Assembly (NCBI GenBank): GCA_963723495.1 | Contig: CAVRQR010000009.1 | Span: 434,001 to 498,000 of the forward strand | Length of the DNA: 64,000 nucleotides | From: Gp6-AA40 sp963723495 | Lineage (GTDB): Bacteria; Acidobacteriota; Vicinamibacteria; Vicinamibacterales; UBA2999 | Direction: 5' to 3' | In this document: piece by piece, positions 59,230 through 64,000 of the stretch | Numbering within the stretch: position 1 is the first letter of the stretch | Layout: each line of letters starts with the position of its first letter | Notes under the pieces: model-generated | Databases searched by the model: none | Told to the model about the DNA's origin: nothing | What the model saw: the letters and a program-made list of their open reading frames with translations, nothing else | Position numbers and translations under genes: made by a program

Positions 59230-61537
59230 CTACTTTTTCACACGCTTCTGGAACGCGTCGCTCTCGATGATGCCCGTCACGAGTGACGAGAATCGATTGT
59301 CATTCGCCGCGGCCCGCCGCACAATCCCCCGTACCGTCGGCATGTCATACGAATGCACGGGACGTCCCAATGCGTACGTGAACAGCTTTTCCGTTGCGAT
59401 GGTCATGAACGCGTCGGACCGGTTCAGCACCGATTGTCGCAGGTCCGCCGGGCCGTTGACCGGGGTGCCATCGGCGAGCTGACCGGTGGAGTCGATCTTC
59501 GTCGGTCCGTCGAACTCGCGCCATTGTCCGATGAGATCGAAGTTCTCGAGCGCGAAACCCATCGGGTCCATGATGCGGTGGCAGGACGCGCACACCGGGC
59601 TGGCACGATGTGCCTCCAGACGCTGTCTGAGAGAGCTCGTCTTGGCGCCTTCCTCGCCTCCGAGGTTGGTCTCGACGCCTGGTGGCGGCACCGGGGCCGG
59701 CGTTCCCAGCAGGTTCTCCAGTACCCACTTGCCGCGCGCGACCGGCGATGTCCGCGTGGCAATCGACGTCACGGTCAGCATGCTGCCGTGGCCGAGCAGT
59801 CCTCGGCGCGGACTATCCGGTGCGAGCTGCACGCGGCGGAAATGGCTGCCGCGAACGTTCGGAATCCCGTAGTGACGCGCCAGTCGCTCGTCGACGAACG
59901 TGTAGTCGGCATCGATGAGATCGATGAGGCTGCGATCGTCGCGCACGATGGTTCTGAACAGCAGCTCGGTCTCACGACGGAGTGACTTGCGCAGGTTCTC
60001 GTCGAAATTCCTGGCTTCCGTCTGCAGGTGTTCGAGCTCACGCAGATAGAGCCACTGGCCCGCGAAATTTTCGACCAGCGCGTCGGCCTTCTCGTCCGCG
60101 AGCATGCGCTTGACCTGCTGGCTGAGGACCTTGGGGTCGCGCAGCCGGCTCTTTGCCGCGACGTCCAGCAGTTCGTCGTCGGGAATGCTGCTCCAGAGGA
60201 AGAACGAGAGTCGCGAGGCCAGCTCGACGTCGCTGACCCGGTAGACCTGGCCCGATGCGACGTTCGATGGCTCCTCTTCCGCGCGATACGTGAACCGCGG
60301 CGCGACGAGTACGCGAGCCAGCGCTTCCTGGATGCCGGCCTCGAAGTCGCCGGCCTGACGTCCCTTTCGATAGAACTCCATGAGCGTGTCGATCTCGGCA
60401 GCGCTCACCGGACCACGATACGCGCGTCGCGCGAGCGTTGTCAGGATCGAACGCGCACACGAGGTTTCCTCGTTGGCGGAAGCCGGCCGGCACGTGAAGA
60501 TCCGGCGGCGGCTTGGCGTGTCGCCCACACCGGTGACGTTGTGGGGGCCGGTGACCACGAGGCTCGGCACACCACCTGGGTTCGTGAAGACGGCATTCGT
60601 GCGGAAGTCAGAGTAGATTTCGTCGACGCCTGCGCCGCGTTGACGGTCCGGCAGCGACAGACCGATCGTGTGGGGACCCGCTGCCACCTTCAATCGGAAG
60701 TTGCGCGGGTTGTCTACTTTCACCTGTTCGCCATCGATGGTGATGTCGACGTTGGGGCCGCCGCCACGGCCGCCCAGCGCGAACTCGTACTCGGCGTCGA
60801 GCGGGAAGGTGTGCTGAATCAGCATGCCGCCGCGCGTGCCGAGCGGGAGGCCATCGATGTGGCGATCCTGTGCGAGCCCCGGTGGCGGCGTGAACGTCAC
60901 CTGCGATGGCGCCATGCTCTTGTCGCCAACCGCGAGCCGGCTGATCTTCATCGCCGCAGAGACGTAACCCTGAATGAGCGCGGGTGAGACGGCGAGCGCC
61001 TCGGCGAGATTGTCGAAGCCCTGACTCGACCCATCAACCGGCAGCAACACGTTGACATCAACGTCGAGCGCCAACAGATCACGAATCGCGTTGGCGTACT
61101 CCGTGCGGTTCAGCCGATGGAGCGACGGAGTGGCGAGTGCCGCGATCGGGTCCCCGGCGCGGTCGAGTCGCGTCTCGAGCTCCGCCGCGAAGCCATCGAG
61201 CACGGTGCGCTCGGGACGACGAGCGCCGCTTGGAGGCATCATGCCGGTGCGAATCTTCTTGACGACCTTTTCCCAGGTCTCGGTGTCCGGCCCCACGCGC
61301 GCGACGTCTAGTGTGTCGAGCGCCAGGCCTGCGATCTTCGCGCGCTGGTTGTGGCAGCCGATGCAGGACCTGCGTCAGGAACGCGGCTTCCGGAGAGGGA
61401 TCGCTCGCGGCAACGGCAGCCTGCGGCCGCTGTGCATCAAGTGGCTCCACGGCACTCGACGCCAGTGCGAGCGCAGCCGCCCACCCGCAGGCGGCAATCG
61501 GGATAGCGCCAAACAGGGTTCGTTTCCGATAGGTCAT
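59230..61537 (-). CDS. DUF1592 multi-domain protein with two c-type heme motifs (one frameshift)
   Basis: 769 codons after removing an extra G near 61365. The frameshift separates the signal part (MTYRKRTLFGAIPIAACGWA) from the first heme motif SCIGCHNQ. DUF1587/1592/1588/1585-type segments follow: LHRLNRTEYANAIRDLLALD, CARSILTTLARRAYRGPVSA, RLSFFLWSSIPDDELLDVAA, GSMLTVTSIATRTSPVARGK and VCASCHRIMDPMGFALENFD (second heme motif, CASCH). A beta domain binding carbohydrate is possible near residues 230-290. Exported, probably involved in polymer breakdown or electron transfer. Start ATG overlaps the ankyrin stop. Confidence 0.9.
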
Positions 61538-63114
61538 GGCTTCGCCGGTGCCGGGTTCGCTGCCACCTGCTTCAGCAACTCGATCGAGCTTGGCTTCGGG
61601 CGCGCAGGATGCGTGGCCAGGAAGACACCCTCTGCCCAGGCCATCGGTGTACGTCCCTCGGCATCCTTGACGTCGAGCCGTGCGCCCTGCTGCACGAGGT
61701 AGCGAATGATGTCGTCAGACCCTCTGTTCGCCGCGCCGTGCAGCGCGGTCAGCCCCATGGAGTTCACGGCATTGACGTCCATGCCGAGTTCGACGCAGAA
61801 CTTGACGGTGTCGAGCAGCGCGGCTTGACCTTCGTCGAAGGTCTGGTCGAAGACCCAGTTGACGCCGGCCGCGGCCATCAGCGCTGTCGTGCCGGAGAAC
61901 GTTGGAATGTGCGGATCGGCGCCGTGCTTGAGGAGCAGCTTCATCACGGTGAGATCGCCGGCGAGCGCTGCCGTGAGGAACGGCGTCTGCCCGGTGAAGT
62001 CAACCCACGACAGCGAACCGGTGATGCGCAGGAAGTCCCGCCGAATCGGAGGCACCTCCTTCGTCCGTGCGTTTACATCAGCGCCTCGCTCGAGCAGCAC
62101 CTGGATCAGTTCGAGGTACGGCGCGCGGTCGATGCTGTTCACGAACGTGGCGTTATCGACGTCCATGTTGCGCGTTTCAACCGCGGCCCACAACGGCGTT
62201 CGGCCGTACCAGTCCACGGCCTTGATGTCGGCGCCACGATCGATCAGAAAACGGGCAACGTCAGGATGGTTGTTCGTGATGGCGGTGATGAGCGGAGGAA
62301 TGTCGTTGGCGTCGCGCTCGTTGATGTTGGCCCCGGCATCGAGCAGCATGCGGACGACGTCCAGACGTCCGTCGCGTGCGGCGTAGAGCAGCGGCGTCAT
62401 CCCTCCCGGGATCGGTGGGCGCGAGCCGCGCGCGGGCAATCCGCCGCGCACGATGCCGATGCCATGCCCGAAGCCAGGCACCGAGTTCGGCAGCACCCAC
62501 GGCGGCGTACGACCGGTTCTCGTTTTCGCATTCACCGACGCACCACGAGCGATTAGCAGCTTCACGACATCGGCATGGTTCTCGCGGACGGCCACCATCA
62601 GGGCAGTCTGCTGAAAGGTCGCATCGGTGGCGTTAATCGTGGCACCTCGATCGAGCAGCGCGGTGACCGCGTCGATCCGCCCGACGCGCGCTGCGTTCAT
62701 CAGCGGCGTATCGCCGGCGGGATCGGGAGCATTCACGTCGGCGCCGGCGTCGGCCAGCACGCTAATCATGGCGGCGTTGCCATTGCCGGCGGCGATTGCG
62801 AGCGGCGTGAGCCCATAACGGTTGGCCAACGTCGCCTGCGCCCCGGCCGCGAGCAGCAGCTTTGTGGTATCGATGTCGTCCACTCGAACCGCCCAATGCA
62901 GAGCGGGCGTACCGTCCTGGCCAGGGATGTTGACGTCCACCTTCTGAGCGACAAGGGTGCGAACCGCCGTGACATCCTGCCGCATGGCCGCATCGGCCAG
63001 CCGCGTATCGCGGTCGGCCGCCGCGGTGGATCCCGCTGCTACCAGCAGCATCAATCCCGCCAGACAGCGTCGGCCGTGCGAGACACGCTTCCCCCTCATG
63101 GATATCTCACCCAT
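61534..63114 (-). CDS. Secreted ankyrin-repeat protein
   Basis: 526 residues with a signal peptide (CLAGLMLLVAAGSTAAA). At least nine ankyrin repeats cover the protein (GTPALHWAVRVDDIDTTKLL, YGLTPLAIAAGNGNAAMISV, GDTPLMNAARVGRIDAVTAL, GMTPLLYAARDGRLDVVRML and others), ending with GLTALHGAANRGSDDIIRYL. The start at 63114 has GGAG 5 bases upstream; a second ATG at 63099 lies within the signal peptide. It is the first gene of the operon; the stop overlaps the DUF1592 start as ATGA. Ankyrin proteins in such sets may scaffold the DUF1592/1552 partners. Confidence 0.93.
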   Translation of the reverse strand: MGEISMRGKRVSHGRRCLAGLMLLVAAGSTAAADRDTRLADAAMRQDVTAVRTLVAQKVDVNIPGQDGTPALHWAVRVDDIDTTKLLLAAGAQATLANRYGLTPLAIAAGNGNAAMISVLADAGADVNAPDPAGDTPLMNAARVGRIDAVTALLDRGATINATDATFQQTALMVAVRENHADVVKLLIARGASVNAKTRTGRTPPWVLPNSVPGFGHGIGIVRGGLPARGSRPPIPGGMTPLLYAARDGRLDVVRMLLDAGANINERDANDIPPLITAITNNHPDVARFLIDRGADIKAVDWYGRTPLWAAVETRNMDVDNATFVNSIDRAPYLELIQVLLERGADVNARTKEVPPIRRDFLRITGSLSWVDFTGQTPFLTAALAGDLTVMKLLLKHGADPHIPTFSGTTALMAAAGVNWVFDQTFDEGQAALLDTVKFCVELGMDVNAVNSMGLTALHGAANRGSDDIIRYLVQQGARLDVKDAEGRTPMAWAEGVFLATHPARPKPSSIELLKQVAANPAPAKP

Positions 63115-63193
63115 ACAACTCCATTAGACAATCCATTCGACCCGGATTTCAGCAAATTTTTGGCAAGGAATACCTCGTCAGTCCGGGGAATTC

Positions 63194-64000
63194 CTATCGT
63201 CGTCCTGGCCGTACACCGGGCTGATTCACCCGGATTTTGAAGAGATGGGTGCAGGCGGTGATGTAGAGCCCGCGATTGTCGGCATCGCCAAACGCCACAT
63301 TGGTTGCGCAAATCCTCACCCGAGGTTCGGACGTCGGCTGGGGCAGGTGCAACCGGCCGAGCGGCTTGCCCTCTGGCGATGTGATCTGGATCACGCCGGG
63401 TCCGCCGCCGCTGGTCGTGTAGAGATTGCCCTTCTGATCGACCCGCATCCCGTCGGATCCGTGCTGCACGAAGAGCCGGCCGTTGGCGATCGTGTCGTCC
63501 GGCAGGATGTCATATCGCATCGTGCGTCCGCCGCCTGCCGTCACGTAGAGATACTTCTCGTCCGGCGACAGCGTGATGCCGTTGGGAAACATCCCGGGTG
63601 CATCCTTGTCGCCGCCGAGCAACGTGACCTTGCCGTCCTTTACCAGGAAGAACCCGCTGTACGGGAGTTCCCGTGCCGGGTCGTTGGCGGCGCCCCGCAA
63701 TCCCCACACGCTGTCAGTGAAGTAGATCGCACCGTTCGACTTGATGACGATGTCGTTGGGGCCGTTGAAGCGCTTACCGTCATACCGATCTGCGAGGACC
63801 GTGCGCGAGCCGTCTTGCTCGAGGCGATACACGGTCCGATCGTTCATCGCGGTGACGACGAGGCGCGCCTGCGCGTCGAGCGCAAGTCCGTTCGATCCGA
63901 TGAGGAGGATCGCGACGCGGCCCATGACCGTTTGGGCGCCAACCTTCGTGTTGTCCGTGCCGGTGAAGCCGCTCTTCTCGAGAAACGCGGTGATCGGCTT
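63194..64000 (-). CDS. SMP-30/gluconolactonase-like beta-propeller (partial)
   Basis: Open frame to the right edge, so the N-terminus is missing. Visible part: SNGLALDAQARLVVTAMNDR, KRFNGPNDIVIKSNGAIYFT, ELPYSGFFLVKDGKVTLLGG, FPNGITLSPDEKYLYVTAGG, SDGMRVDQKGNLYTTSGGGP and TNVAFGDADNRGLYITACTH. GPNDI and SPDEKYLYV carry the metal-binding Asn and Asp of the SMP-30/LRE family. It probably hydrolyses a lactone in the periplasm or cytoplasm. It lies 79 bases upstream of the ankyrin operon in transcript direction and may be co-transcribed with it. Confidence 0.9.
   Translation of the reverse strand, partial: KPITAFLEKSGFTGTDNTKVGAQTVMGRVAILLIGSNGLALDAQARLVVTAMNDRTVYRLEQDGSRTVLADRYDGKRFNGPNDIVIKSNGAIYFTDSVWGLRGAANDPARELPYSGFFLVKDGKVTLLGGDKDAPGMFPNGITLSPDEKYLYVTAGGGRTMRYDILPDDTIANGRLFVQHGSDGMRVDQKGNLYTTSGGGPGVIQITSPEGKPLGRLHLPQPTSEPRVRICATNVAFGDADNRGLYITACTHLFKIRVNQPGVRPGRR

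Overview
The window looks like a chromosomal segment of a high-GC Gram-negative soil bacterium, most likely Acidobacteriota, class Vicinamibacteria. This is inferred from gene content: three tandem ABC-type permeases of the acidobacterial ADOP kind under a PadR regulator, Ser/Thr kinases fused to TPR domains, a DUF5916 outer-membrane protein, a secreted protein with a PWGDPD-type motif, an ankyrin/DUF1592/DUF1552 set, and repeated short intergenic hairpins. There is no rRNA, CRISPR array, transposase, integrase or phage module. One tRNA gene is present. No gene-free stretch exceeds about 300 bases.

Layout. 1-10.5 kb: a kinase-TPR gene running off the left edge, then padR followed by three permease genes on the minus strand with gaps of only 3 to 5 bases between the permeases. 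10.6-16.5 kb: a DUF5916 protein, a small secreted protein, a carboxylesterase coupled to an unknown secreted protein, and an HxlR regulator. 16.6-20 kb: an Old Yellow Enzyme reductase divergent from HxlR, then (minus strand) an aldolase, O-methyltransferase and small membrane protein operon. 20-30.9 kb: a second kinase-TPR gene, a methyltransferase, the mrfA-mrfB DNA-repair pair, rpmE, glnA, a kinase-like protein and a family 2 glycosyltransferase. 31-39 kb: the minus-strand housekeeping block tig, clpP, clpX, lon, engB, rho. 39-46 kb: tRNA-Leu, an adenine methylase, an SPFH protein with a small ribbon-helix-helix-like protein, an ExeA-like ATPase, a methyltransferase coupled to a truncated globin, a 2OG-Fe(II) oxygenase and a beta-propeller protein. 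46-50 kb: an MHS-type importer, a zinc alcohol dehydrogenase and a methylmalonate-semialdehyde dehydrogenase, a plausible catabolic set. 50-56.4 kb: a MoxR / DUF58 / VWA operon resembling Bat systems, with two uncharacterised membrane proteins. 56.5-64 kb: an ICMT-like methyltransferase, a GNAT acetyltransferase, the DUF1552/DUF1592/ankyrin operon and an SMP-30-like protein running off the right edge.

A striking property is the number of single-base frameshifts. They break clpX (twice), a c-type heme motif, an aldolase, a DUF58 protein and all three permeases, while glnA, lon, rho, tig, mrfA and mmsA are open. Most of those I resolved by hand are an extra G or C next to an identical base. When they are removed, downstream stops fall at tight start/stop overlaps with the next gene. 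I therefore read most as assembly or base-calling errors and annotate each broken gene as one locus.

The best candidates for something under-described are the MoxR-DUF58-X-VWA-Y-VWA operon, the aldolase/O-methyltransferase/membrane-protein operon, the paired palindromic operators at padR and HxlR, the half-globin coupled to a methyltransferase, and three families of dispersed palindromes.
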